Shown here: positions 13,907 through 21,659 of the stretch, one piece after another | Position numbering within the stretch: position 1 is the stretch's first letter | Layout of the letters: each line of letters starts with the position of its first letter | NCBI GenBank assembly: GCA_030145015.1 | Contig: JAQYWI010000088.1 | Coordinates: 1-21,939 of the forward strand | Direction of reading: 5' to 3' | DNA from: Desulfobacterales bacterium | GTDB lineage: Bacteria; Desulfobacterota; Desulfobacteria; Desulfobacterales; JAHEIW01 | Length of the DNA: 21,939 bases | The notes under the pieces: model-generated | The model's input: only the letters and a program-made list of their open reading frames with translations | Told to the model about the DNA's origin: nothing | Databases searched by the model: none | Program-made: the position numbers and the translations under genes

Positions 13907-15328
13907 ATGCTTGAAAGCCAAAATCACATACCCGATCAGGTGCGCAAAATCCATTTAGTCGCCGTCTGTGGAACCGGGATGGGCGCGCTGGCCTGCATGC
14001 TCAAAGAACAGGGTTTTGAGATATCCGGTTCAGATCAGAAAATCTATCCACCCATGAGCCATTTTTTAGCGGATCGCGGGATTCGTATTATGGACGGCTT
14101 CAAAGCGGAACATATTTCCCCCGGGCTGGATTTGGTGATTGTCGGCAATGCCGTTACGCGCGAGAATCCTGAAATAAAAAAAATGAGTCAGATGGGGATT
14201 CCTTTTTGTTCCATGCCTCAGGCATTGAACCGGTTTGTGGTGGCAGATAAAAAAACGCTCATTATTTCCGGAACTCACGGCAAAACAACAACATCGTCAA
14301 TTTTAGCCTGGATACTTTATAAAGCCGGGCTGGACCCGTCGTTTGTGATCGGCGGAATCTTGCAAAACTTTGACAGCAACTACCGGCTTGGCGCAGGCGA
14401 CTATATCGTCGTTGAAGGAGATGAGTACGACACTGCTTTTTTTGACAAAGGTCCCAAGTTTTTGCACTATCAGCCGGTTATGAGTGTTTTGACCAGTGTG
14501 GAATTTGATCATGCTGATATTTTTCGGGACCTGAATCATGTGCGGCTGACGTTTGGCAGCTTTCTATCCCAGCTGGATAGATTGAGTCTGCTGTTTGTTT
14601 TTGATGATGATAAAAATATAAAAGATCTTATTTCAAAAACAAATTGCCGAACCGAGCTGTACGGGAAGAACAATTCTTCCCATTGGTGTCTGGGAGATGT
14701 TTTTATAGATCCGCCCTGGACCGTCTTTGACGTTCTGAAGTCCGGCAGTCAGTTCGCAAGATTTAAGACGAAGCTGATCGGCAGGCATAATTTATTCAAT
14801 ACCCTGCCGGTTATTGCCATTGCCCATCATTTGGGCGTATCCGCTGAAGTGATTTGCGGGGCCCTGGAAACCTTTGAAGGCATCAAAAGGCGCCAGCAAG
14901 TCCGCGGTCAAAAAAATCAAATCATTGTCATGGATGATTTTGCCCACCATCCAACGGCTGTGCGTGAGACCACTGAGGCGGTAAAATCATTTTATTCGCA
15001 GAATCGATTGATTGCCGTATTCGAACCCCGGACCAACTCGAGTATGCGCAAGGTCTTTCAAAATGTATATCCGGTCTCCTTTGATTTTGCCGATCTGATT
15101 TGTATCCGCAAACCGCCGTTATTGGAAAAAATTCCCCCCGCCGAACGATTTTCTTCCGAACAGCTGGTCGCTGATTTAAAAAAACGCGGCAAGGATGCCC
15201 GTTTTTATGCGGACACCGAATCCATTATTGAATTTCTTGCAAAGCAGGCCAAACCCGGAGATATTATCCTGATTATGTCGAACGGTGGGTTTGACAACAT
15301 CCATGAGCGGTTGCTGGATCGGTTATAA
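13907..15328 (+). CDS. mpl: UDP-MurNAc:L-alanyl-gamma-D-glutamyl-meso-diaminopimelate ligase
   Basis: Peptidoglycan-recycling Mur ligase that attaches the recovered tripeptide to UDP-N-acetylmuramate using ATP; cytoplasmic. The 473 residues show an N-terminal nucleotide fold (VAVCGTGMGALACMLKEQG, 18-36), the Mur P-loop GTHGKTT (122-128), the central VVEGDEYDTAFFDKGPKFLHY stretch (in two parts, EGDEYD and AFFDKGPKF) that separates Mpl from MurC, and HADIF. The C-terminal domain includes MDDFAHHPTAV and FEPRTNSS. No strong ribosome site precedes the ATG; a GTG at codon 12 is the alternative start. It implies meso-DAP peptidoglycan and tripeptide salvage. Its neighbours are unrelated, so it is probably a single-gene transcript. 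Confidence 0.95.
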   Translation: MLESQNHIPDQVRKIHLVAVCGTGMGALACMLKEQGFEISGSDQKIYPPMSHFLADRGIRIMDGFKAEHISPGLDLVIVGNAVTRENPEIKKMSQMGIPFCSMPQALNRFVVADKKTLIISGTHGKTTTSSILAWILYKAGLDPSFVIGGILQNFDSNYRLGAGDYIVVEGDEYDTAFFDKGPKFLHYQPVMSVLTSVEFDHADIFRDLNHVRLTFGSFLSQLDRLSLLFVFDDDKNIKDLISKTNCRTELYGKNNSSHWCLGDVFIDPPWTVFDVLKSGSQFARFKTKLIGRHNLFNTLPVIAIAHHLGVSAEVICGALETFEGIKRRQQVRGQKNQIIVMDDFAHHPTAVRETTEAVKSFYSQNRLIAVFEPRTNSSMRKVFQNVYPVSFDFADLICIRKPPLLEKIPPAERFSSEQLVADLKKRGKDARFYADTESIIEFLAKQAKPGDIILIMSNGGFDNIHERLLDRL

Positions 15329-15341
15329 CGGCCTCAAAATA

Positions 15342-15443
15342 TCATAACTCCGGTTTCGCACCCCGTGTTCGCAAAAACGCCATAAGACTTGCAACGATCC
15401 CACCTGCTGCATTGGCATCCTGCTTTTGCGTCTGCATCACCAT
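15342..15443 (-). CDS. Possible 33-residue small protein
   Basis: A minus-strand frame begins ATG at 15443, 8 bp after AGGAG, and ends TGA at 15342. It encodes MVMQTQKQDANAAGG followed by a short hydrophobic-basic stretch IVASLMAFLRTRGA and a charged end. The good ribosome site and the position in an otherwise empty 349-bp gap between mpl and the acyltransferase support it; its length and lack of recognised relatives argue against. It runs convergent to mpl. I cannot assign a function. Confidence 0.3.
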   Translation of the reverse strand: MVMQTQKQDANAAGGIVASLMAFLRTRGAKPEL

Positions 15444-15677
15444 CGAATCATCTCCTGGAAATATCTTGACAAGCCGGGTTGTTTAAATTACTTAAAAGCA
15501 CCCTGCCGATGTCAGCAACAAGCAGTATAATATAATTAAATTCAAAGAGTTATAATTTGCTCTGCCCCAAGGCATCTCGTATTTTTCATCTATTGAACAT
15601 TCAGGGGATATAGGCGAACATGCCGCCGATTCGATTTGGCTTCGGCGGATCAAAAGCAACAGGCTTGCATTCAAAAA

Positions 15678-16562
15678 ATGGAAACGAATCAATTCCGACA
15701 AATTATTAAAACCGAGCATGGGTATCAAAGCCCTGAGCGGCGACTTTTTCTGGCACATCACCTGCCGGGATGGCGCGTGTTTATCTATTATGCCCGAATT
15801 GTGATGTCCTTTGTCATGGCTCGTCTGGACGGCTTGCGGGGGAAGATAACCAACGAACAATGGCTCAAAGCATCCATCAGATGCCTTCAGGCGGTCGAAT
15901 CCGCCGGCGGTCGTGTGAATGTATCGGGCCTGGCAGCCGTCAGTCAGCATAAAGGCCCTCTGGTCTATATTGCAAATCATATGAGCATTCTTGAGACCGT
16001 TATTCTTCCATCCGTCACCCTGACTTTTAACGATGTCACTTTTGTTATCAAAGACGAATTACGAAGGTATCCGCTAATCGGCGGGGTCATGAAAATCTTA
16101 AATCTCATTGCCGTTTACCGAAAAAATCCCCGTGAAGATTTGAAAATCGTGTTAAATGAGGGTCATAATCGCATTCGCCAGGGATGTTCAGTGGTTATTT
16201 TTCCCCAGGCCACCCGCGGCACGGTGTTCGATGAAAAAAAATTCAATACGCTCGGTGTAAAATTAGCCCGTAAGGCAGGGGTGCCGGTGGTCCCGATTGC
16301 GTTAAAAACAGATTTTCACGGCAACGGCCAATGGATAAAAGAATTTGGCCCCATTAATCCCGATCTGGCGCTTTATTTCAAGTTCGGCAAGCCCATGCCT
16401 GTCACCGGCAACGGTCATGCCACCCATCAACGCGTGGTTGAATTCATCACCCAAAATTTAAGGCAATGGGGTGCGGAAGTGAAAATGAGTGCGGAAGGCG
16501 GAAGGCGGAATACGGAAAGCGGAATTTCGAACAACGCTTATCCGGGATCTAATAACAAATAA
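15678..16562 (+). CDS. PlsC-type lysophospholipid acyltransferase family protein
   Basis: Acyltransferase that probably esterifies a lysophosphatidate or related lipid at the inner membrane. The 294-residue product shows ANHMSILE (99-106), where the usual HX4D is His101-X4-Glu106, and FPQATR (175-180) in place of FPEGTR; VPVVPIALKTD (202-212) is the last conserved strand. The hydrophobic helix around 33-49 fits membrane association. I recall a desulfobacterial branch with the same Glu and Gln substitutions, so it is likely active. The ATG at 15678 lacks a ribosome site and a TTG at 15636 is an alternative. The last ~25 codons come from a GGAAGGCGGAA-type simple repeat and look like an acquired tail. 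The substrate is unknown. Confidence 0.82.
   Translation: METNQFRQIIKTEHGYQSPERRLFLAHHLPGWRVFIYYARIVMSFVMARLDGLRGKITNEQWLKASIRCLQAVESAGGRVNVSGLAAVSQHKGPLVYIANHMSILETVILPSVTLTFNDVTFVIKDELRRYPLIGGVMKILNLIAVYRKNPREDLKIVLNEGHNRIRQGCSVVIFPQATRGTVFDEKKFNTLGVKLARKAGVPVVPIALKTDFHGNGQWIKEFGPINPDLALYFKFGKPMPVTGNGHATHQRVVEFITQNLRQWGAEVKMSAEGGRRNTESGISNNAYPGSNNK
16487..16535 (+). repeat. Degenerate GCGGAA repeat forming the end of the acyltransferase
   Basis: Five variants of (A)GGCGGAA/TACGGAAA follow one another (GTGCGGAAGGCGGAAGGCGG and onward). The repeat lies inside the reading frame and encodes the low-complexity tail SAEGGRRNTESGIS, so the repeat has invaded or extended the gene. Confidence 0.55.
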
Positions 16563-16770
16563 CTGATAACTGATAACCGGTCACTGGCTTCTGGCCTCTG
16601 GCAGCCGCAGAGGGCTACCCTACTTTTAAGCCGCCAAGCCTTCCAGCATCCTGGCCTGCCAGCTTCAAGCCTATGACCATTTCCACTATGAGCTATTTGT
16701 CTGACACCGGACACCTGAAACCTGCCACCCAATACCTAATACCCGGTTTCCAATATCCAACATTCACATT
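16563..16770. repeat. Intergenic patchwork of degenerate short repeats
   Basis: The stretch contains AACTGATAACTGATAACCGG, CTGGCTTCTGGCCTCTGGC and ACACCGGACACCTGAAACCT-like phrases. All are short imperfect direct repeats. There is no gene here. It separates the acyltransferase gene from the BirA promoter. Confidence 0.45.
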
Positions 16771-16774
16771 ATTA

Positions 16775-16803
16775 TTGACACGCATATTCAAGTTCGTTAA
16801 CCT
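16775..16803 (+). promoter_or_regulatory. birA operon promoter
   Basis: TTGACA (16775-16780) is a perfect -35 box. A weak -10 (TAACCT, 16798-16803) follows at 17 bp and overlaps the left arm of the BirA operator, so BirA binding would block polymerase. Transcription would start about 35 bp before the birA ATG. Confidence 0.5.
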
Positions 16804-16823
16804 CTCGAATCCTGTAGGTTAAC
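16796..16823. promoter_or_regulatory. BirA operator
   Basis: GTTAACC (16796-16802) and GGTTAAC (16817-16823) form a perfect inverted repeat separated by 14 bp, matching the arm and spacer layout of known BirA sites (GTxxACC-N14/15-GGTxxAC). It lies over the promoter and upstream of birA-bioY-ecfA-ecfT, so the operon should be repressed by BirA-biotinyl-AMP when biotin is plentiful. Confidence 0.85.
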
Positions 16824-16842
16824 ATAAATGAATTGTTGAGAG

Positions 16843-17766
16843 ATGAAAGGCCGAATACTTAAAATATTAAAATGCAAAGCGGGTATTGTTTCGGGACAGG
16901 CCTTAAGTGATGAACTTGGGATCTCAAGGGTATCGATCTGGAAGCATATCCAAAAACTTCAAGCGCTTGGATATGATATTCTTGCAACTGCCAAAGGTTA
17001 CCGGCTCGATAATTCCCCGGATGTCCCCTACCCATGGGAGTTTCCGGATCGGGAATCTAAAATCTTCTACTACCCGGAACTGCCTTCCACCATGGATGCG
17101 GCCAAAGATATGGCCCGCAAAGATTGCCCGCATTTTACCACTGTCGTTGCCGGACGCCAGGTTAGCGGGCGGGGACGACTGCAACGCGAGTGGCTTTCAG
17201 AAAAAGGCGGTTTGTATTTCACGATGGTGCTGCGCCCTGATCTGCCGCCTGTTTTAAGCTTCAGAGTAAGTTTTTTAGCTTCCTTAACCCTTGCCGGAAT
17301 ATTGCATGATGTCTTTGGCATTGATGCCAGGGTTAAATGGCCGAACGACATCCTGGTCGATGAGCGCAAGATTGCAGGCATGCTCTCTGAATTGGAGGCC
17401 GAGGCGGATCGGGTTGCCTTTATCAATATCGGCATCGGTATCAATGTCAACAATGATCCTTCAACGATCGCGCCCGAGGTCACTTCATTAAAAAGATTAT
17501 TGGGCAGGGCGGTTTCAAAAAAAGACCTTCTTTCCCGGTATCTGGATGCATTCGAACAGCGGATGCAAACCACAGCGTTTGATGGGATCATTGCAGAGTG
17601 GAAAAAATATACGGTGACCTTAAATCGAGAGGTCCGCGTCGTAACGACCCATGAGGTGTTTGAGGGAAAGGCGGTCGATGTGGACGATACCGGTGCCTTG
17701 ATTTTGCAGTGTGCCGATGGGGCCCTGAAGAAGATTCTTTATGGGGATTGTTTTCATGAGAACTAA
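16843..17766 (+). CDS. birA: Bifunctional biotin-protein ligase and biotin operon repressor
   Basis: Activates biotin to biotinyl-AMP and attaches it to carboxylase carrier proteins; as a dimer it also represses transcription. The 307-residue protein begins with a winged helix-turn-helix (~1-55; VSGQALSDELGISRVSIWKH is the helical motif). The ligase domain follows, with GRGRLQREW (109-117) binding biotinyl-AMP, KWPNDI (165-170), KIAGML (176-181) and GIGINVN (197-203). A C-terminal SH3-like domain (~260-307) completes it. The ATG at 16843 lies 20 bp after the operator; GAGAG is the ribosome site. The DNA-binding domain plus the upstream palindrome show that it regulates its own operon, which continues into biotin uptake genes after 55 bp. 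Confidence 0.96.
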   Translation: MKGRILKILKCKAGIVSGQALSDELGISRVSIWKHIQKLQALGYDILATAKGYRLDNSPDVPYPWEFPDRESKIFYYPELPSTMDAAKDMARKDCPHFTTVVAGRQVSGRGRLQREWLSEKGGLYFTMVLRPDLPPVLSFRVSFLASLTLAGILHDVFGIDARVKWPNDILVDERKIAGMLSELEAEADRVAFINIGIGINVNNDPSTIAPEVTSLKRLLGRAVSKKDLLSRYLDAFEQRMQTTAFDGIIAEWKKYTVTLNREVRVVTTHEVFEGKAVDVDDTGALILQCADGALKKILYGDCFHEN

Positions 17767-17821
17767 CACGGGAACAGATGCTCGCCAATAGGTGCGCGGT
17801 TTCTTTTATCAGTGAGACGAT

Positions 17822-18364
17822 ATGTCGGATACACAAAGAAAAACGCCAATTCGCATGATGGTTTATGCTTCGCTGCTGGCCGCTCTAACAGCAGCCAGTG
17901 CCTTAATAATTATTCCGATCGGAGAAGTTCCGGTGGTGCTCTACAATTTTTTTATCCTGATGATGGGCTTGCTTTTGGGCAGTCGCTGGGGCGCTGCCAG
18001 CATCGCTGTTTATCTTCTGGCCGGCGGTCTAGGTTTGCCCGTTTTTGCCGGTGGCAAGGGCGGCATTGCAATTCTTTTGGGTCCAACCGGCGGCTATCTT
18101 ATTGGCTTTTTGCCGGCGGTTTTTATCATTGGCTTCATTTCTGAAAAATTCAAACAGCGGTTTAGCTATGACATTATCGCCATGTTATGCGGTACTGCTG
18201 TTATTTATGCCTTTGGCGTTATTCAACTGAAAATAGTGCTGGGGAAAACATGGATGGTAACCATGGCACTCGGTGTATTTCCGTTTATTATTTTTGATAT
18301 CGTCAAGGTAGTTGCGGCAGCTGTGACTGCGAAGGCAGTTCGCCCGATAATCATGAATAAATGA
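17822..18364 (+). CDS. bioY: Biotin transporter substrate-binding S component
   Basis: Integral membrane S component of the energy-coupling-factor biotin transporter; it binds biotin at the outer face of the inner membrane. The 180-residue length and about six hydrophobic segments are typical. The BioY core GGLGLPVFAGGKGG (67-80 region) with the following GPTGGYLIGF is the family signature. The gene is directly downstream of birA, under its operator, and just before the ATPase and T component genes, which fixes the substrate as biotin. Many BioY proteins work with shared EcfAT modules, but here the module is dedicated, a BioMNY arrangement. Confidence 0.95.
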   Translation: MSDTQRKTPIRMMVYASLLAALTAASALIIIPIGEVPVVLYNFFILMMGLLLGSRWGAASIAVYLLAGGLGLPVFAGGKGGIAILLGPTGGYLIGFLPAVFIIGFISEKFKQRFSYDIIAMLCGTAVIYAFGVIQLKIVLGKTWMVTMALGVFPFIIFDIVKVVAAAVTAKAVRPIIMNK

Positions 18365-18445
18365 AAGATTAGCAATTAAAGGAAAAGCGGGAATATGCAG
18401 ATTAAAGAAGGCCCGCGATAAAAATCTACAGGATTGAATTTGAAT

Positions 18446-19195
18446 ATGAATATCATTGAAATACAAAATTTAAGTCACCGGTTTGATGATGGGTCCTATG
18501 GAATTAAGAACATAAGCCTCACCATTCAAAAAGGATCCTTTGTCGTCATTACCGGCCCGAATGGTTCAGGAAAAACAACACTTATGCGTCATTTGAACGG
18601 GCTGTTGCATCCCTCTGCCGGAGCGGTAAAATTAGCCGGTATGCCCGTCTCCGAAGATGTGGTTAAAGCGAGGCAGTTTGTGGGCATGATGTTTCAGGAT
18701 GCTGACAGCCAGATCGTTGGCGAAACGGTATATGAGGATGTCGCCTTTGGACCGGAAAACCTCAGTCTGGAACGCATTGAAATAAAACGCAGGGTATCCG
18801 ATGCATTGAATACGGCGGGTTTAACAGAATTTTCTGAGCATAGGCCCCATTTGCTTTCCGGGGGCGAGAAGCGCAGACTGGCGATTGCCGGTATTCTGGC
18901 AATGAATCCGCAAGTCATTGTTTTTGATGAGCCTTTTGCCAGCCTCGATTACCCGGGCGTTCGGCAGGTATTGCGACACATCCTGGCGCTACACCAGTCC
19001 GGGCGTACTATTCTAATTGTAACCCATGATCTTGAAAAGGTTATCGCCCACGCGGATCGTCTGATTCTTATGCACAACGGCCAGATTGTGAAAGACGATC
19101 TTCCCCATAATATTCTTCCGGAAGTTGAAAAATTTGGCGTCAGACAGCCCTGTGATGCGCGTCTGGGAATGGAGCTCAGATCATGGCTGAATTAA
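18446..19195 (+). CDS. bioM: ECF transporter ATP-binding protein (biotin)
   Basis: ATPase that powers biotin import with EcfT/BioY. The 249 residues show Walker A GPNGSGKTT (37-45), the Q-loop Gln84 in MMFQDADSQIVG, the ABC signature LSGGEKRRLAIAG (137-149), Walker B VIVFDE (157-162) and the H-loop His194. The VGMMFQDADSQ segment is typical of EcfA/CbiO-type ATPases. I chose ATG 18446; a TTG at 18434 would add four residues. Its last 13 bp overlap the next gene, suggesting translational coupling. Only one ATPase gene is present, so it probably works as a homodimer, as reported for BioM. Confidence 0.93.
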   Translation: MNIIEIQNLSHRFDDGSYGIKNISLTIQKGSFVVITGPNGSGKTTLMRHLNGLLHPSAGAVKLAGMPVSEDVVKARQFVGMMFQDADSQIVGETVYEDVAFGPENLSLERIEIKRRVSDALNTAGLTEFSEHRPHLLSGGEKRRLAIAGILAMNPQVIVFDEPFASLDYPGVRQVLRHILALHQSGRTILIVTHDLEKVIAHADRLILMHNGQIVKDDLPHNILPEVEKFGVRQPCDARLGMELRSWLN

Positions 19196-19938
19196 CCCTG
19201 TTCAGCTACCGCAGCGGTCATTCCAGGCTACACCGGATTGATGTTCGTTTCAAAATTTTGGGTTTACTTTTCATCAGTATGGTGAGTTTAAATGTTCGTG
19301 TTCTTTCGCTGACCATATTGAGCAGTCTACTCATTATCTTAATTATCGATTGTCGGTTGCAGTTTAAATCCTTTCTCCGGGAGATTCGCTATTTTTTAAT
19401 TTTGATGCTGATCATTCTAATTGGGCGCGCACTATCGACAAAAGGCACAATGGTATTCCAGCTTTACTTTCTCAGTATTTCGATGCACGGCCTTTATGAA
19501 GGCGCCCTGATATGCTGGCGATTGTTTTTAGTGGTGGTGGTTGGCCTGTTGTTTGTTTCAACCACAAGACCGTCTGAGATAAAAGCTGCCGTTGAGTGGT
19601 TTTTAAACCCGATTCCTTTCGTTTCCGGCAAGCGGCTGGCAACGATGCTTAGCCTGGTGATGCGATTTATTCCTGTAATCCTGAATCAAGCCAGAGAAAC
19701 TGCAGCCGCTCAAAAAGCACGCTGTGTGGAAAATAGAAAAAATCCGGTTTATCGCTTAATACGGCTTGGCATTCCACTAATCCGCAGAACCTTTGAACGG
19801 GCCGATAAACTGGCCGTCGCCATGGAAGCCAGATGCTATACTGAAAACCGAACCGATCCGGAATTATCCGCCACACGAACAGATTGGATATCCCTTGGGG
19901 TAATGATACTGATTTGCAGTTTGGCGGTGAGCATTTAA
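19183..19938 (+). CDS. bioN: ECF transporter transmembrane coupling protein (biotin)
   Basis: The T component that links the ATPase dimer to BioY in the inner membrane. The 251 residues contain about five hydrophobic segments (~24-55, 70-82, 107-126, 237-250 among them) and a cytoplasmic helical region. Two EcfT coupling motifs are recognisable, AQKARCVENR and AMEARCYTEN, with Arg180 and Arg217; both have Cys where Gly is commonest. The start ATG lies inside the end of the ATPase gene, so the two are coupled. It ends the operon; the next gene is 356 bp away. Confidence 0.92.
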   Translation: MAELTLFSYRSGHSRLHRIDVRFKILGLLFISMVSLNVRVLSLTILSSLLIILIIDCRLQFKSFLREIRYFLILMLIILIGRALSTKGTMVFQLYFLSISMHGLYEGALICWRLFLVVVVGLLFVSTTRPSEIKAAVEWFLNPIPFVSGKRLATMLSLVMRFIPVILNQARETAAAQKARCVENRKNPVYRLIRLGIPLIRRTFERADKLAVAMEARCYTENRTDPELSATRTDWISLGVMILICSLAVSI

Positions 19939-19976
19939 AGATACGCATATAATTGACATGCATTGATCTCTATAGT

Positions 19977-20049
19977 AAGCCCTAAGCCGGGTAAAACAGA
20001 ATAAAAGCGTTTCACCCAAAGTCGCAAAGATTCGTGAGACTTAGGGCTT
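19977..20049. repeat. 10-bp perfect inverted repeat AAGCCCTAAG/CTTAGGGCTT
   Basis: The arms at 19977-19986 and 20040-20049 are perfect and enclose 53 bp including CACCCAAAGTCGCAAAGATT. The form resembles a small dispersed palindromic element. It follows the last biotin gene but has no T tract. Confidence 0.5.
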
Positions 20050-20150
20050 CATCCCACAAATTATTTACAAAACATGGGTTTATTTTAGTTGTCAGTCTTC
20101 TGGTTGAAAGGTTTAGTACAATGATTTGTTGGATTAGTTTCATTTGTTTC

Positions 20151-20277
20151 ATTGGTTGAATTGGTTGATTTAAACCGGACCTATTGAACTAATTAAACCA
20201 ATCAAACCAATTGAACCAATAAAACCGGCCTTTAAGGCTGTATCCTGAACCTCTGGACCCTGAATCTCTGAACCTTA
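20151..20277. repeat. ATTGGTTGA dyad and CTGAACCT direct repeats
   Basis: ATTGGTTGAATTGGTTGATT (20151-20170) is nearly complementary to the ATTAAACCAATCAAACCAAT-type stretch at 20192-20220, so the transcript could form a long imperfect hairpin. Four CTGAACCT variants follow (20248-20277). Similar simple repeats are common between desulfobacterial genes. Confidence 0.5.
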
Positions 20278-20294
20278 TTAAAAGGGGACATTTT

Positions 20295-21659
20295 TTGAAA
20301 GTTATTATTGTTGGAGCAGGTGAGGTGGGTTTCCACATTGCCAGTCATTTGGCTCTGGAAAACAAAGATGTGGTGGTCATCGACAAAAATTCTGAGGCGA
20401 TTCGGCGGGTGTCAGATAGTCTCGATGTTCAGGTTGTCGTTGGCTCGGGTAGCAGTCCCGTGGTTCTGGATGAAGCCGGCATTCAAAACGCCGAAATTAT
20501 TCTCGCGGTGACCAACAGTGACGAAACCAATCTGGTGGCCTGCCTGGTGGCCAACATCTTATCGCCATCCACCAAAAAGCTTGCACGCTTGCGGGATGCC
20601 GACTTTGATGCGTATCATGCTAACTTTAGTGAACACGCGCCGCACATCGACACCATTATCAATCCGGAAATCGAGGTGGTAAGAACGATTTATCGCATGA
20701 TGAGTGTTCCGGGTGCAGTTGATATCGGAGAATTTGCGGATGGCCGCATTAAATTTGTCGGGGTGAATTTAGAAGATGAATCGCGGCTTGCCGGTGAAAA
20801 ACTGTCTGATCTGCCTGGCATTATCGGTAAAGCCGTTCCGCTGATTGCCGCTGTAATTCGAGAAGGTGAGCTGATTATCCCCACAGGAAACGACCGCCTT
20901 GAGACCGGGGATCTCATTTATTTCATCAGTGAAGAGGACAAACTGTTAGATACCCTTTCTTTGTTCAATAAATATGATCAGCCTGTGAAACGGGCCTTAA
21001 TTGTCGGTGGCGGGCGGATTGGTTTCAGACTGGCCAGCCTGCTGGAGGAAAAATCGATTTATTGCAAAATCATCGAAAAGAACGCAGATCGTTGCGCCTA
21101 TCTGGCCGACCGCTTAAACAAGACGATTGTACTGCACGGTGATGGTTCGGATCAAGGATTGCTCGCCGAAGAAAATATTCAGGATATGGATATTGTCATT
21201 ACCCTGACCAAAGATGAGGAAACCAATATTTTAGCCTCGCTTTTGGCCAAACGAATGGGCGCCCGCAAATCCATCACCCGCATCAGCAAATTCAGTTATT
21301 TTCCGCTAATGGATGCCATTGGTATCGAACAGGTGGTCAGCCCGCGACTTTCGGCTATCAATACCATCCTGCAGCACATTCGCAAGGGCAAGGTCCTTTC
21401 AGCCATATCCATTAAGGGTGAACAAGCCGAGCTTATCGAAGCCGTCGCCCTGGAAACTTCAGACATCGTTTCCACACCGCTGCGCAATTTATCTTTCCCA
21501 AAGGGCGCCATGGTCGCAGGCATCATCCATAAAGAGAATATTATTATCCCCACCGGCGACAGTGTGATTGAGCCCGATGATCGGGTCATCATATTTAGCA
21601 GACGTGAGGCCATTCCAAAAATAGAAAAAATTCTAGCGGTTAAACTGGAGTATTTCTAA
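20295..21659 (+). CDS. trkA: Trk potassium uptake regulatory NAD-binding protein
   Basis: Peripheral cytoplasmic regulator of the TrkH K+ channel, gating it in response to NAD(H)/ATP. The 454 residues contain two tandem RCK units. The first Rossmann fold starts KVIIVGAGEVG (2-12) with Asp30 binding the ribose; the second starts ALIVGGGRIGFRLAS. Each is followed by a TrkA-C domain (endings LIYFISEEDK and RVIIFSRREA). The start is TTG at 20295, selected because AAAGGGGA lies 6 bp upstream and the glycine motif begins at residue 7. The next gene, trkH, starts at the base after the stop codon. Confidence 0.95.
   Translation: MKVIIVGAGEVGFHIASHLALENKDVVVIDKNSEAIRRVSDSLDVQVVVGSGSSPVVLDEAGIQNAEIILAVTNSDETNLVACLVANILSPSTKKLARLRDADFDAYHANFSEHAPHIDTIINPEIEVVRTIYRMMSVPGAVDIGEFADGRIKFVGVNLEDESRLAGEKLSDLPGIIGKAVPLIAAVIREGELIIPTGNDRLETGDLIYFISEEDKLLDTLSLFNKYDQPVKRALIVGGGRIGFRLASLLEEKSIYCKIIEKNADRCAYLADRLNKTIVLHGDGSDQGLLAEENIQDMDIVITLTKDEETNILASLLAKRMGARKSITRISKFSYFPLMDAIGIEQVVSPRLSAINTILQHIRKGKVLSAISIKGEQAELIEAVALETSDIVSTPLRNLSFPKGAMVAGIIHKENIIIPTGDSVIEPDDRVIIFSRREAIPKIEKILAVKLEYF

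Larger units (their letters stand above)
19939..20294. other. Repeat-rich gap between the biotin operon and trkA
   Basis: No gene is visible in these 356 bp. The contents are a 10-bp inverted repeat around a CGCAAAG-containing loop (19977-20049), an A/T-rich dyad built from ATTGGTTGA units (20151-20220), and a run of CTGAACCT-like units (20242-20277) before the trkA ribosome site. Confidence 0.6.
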
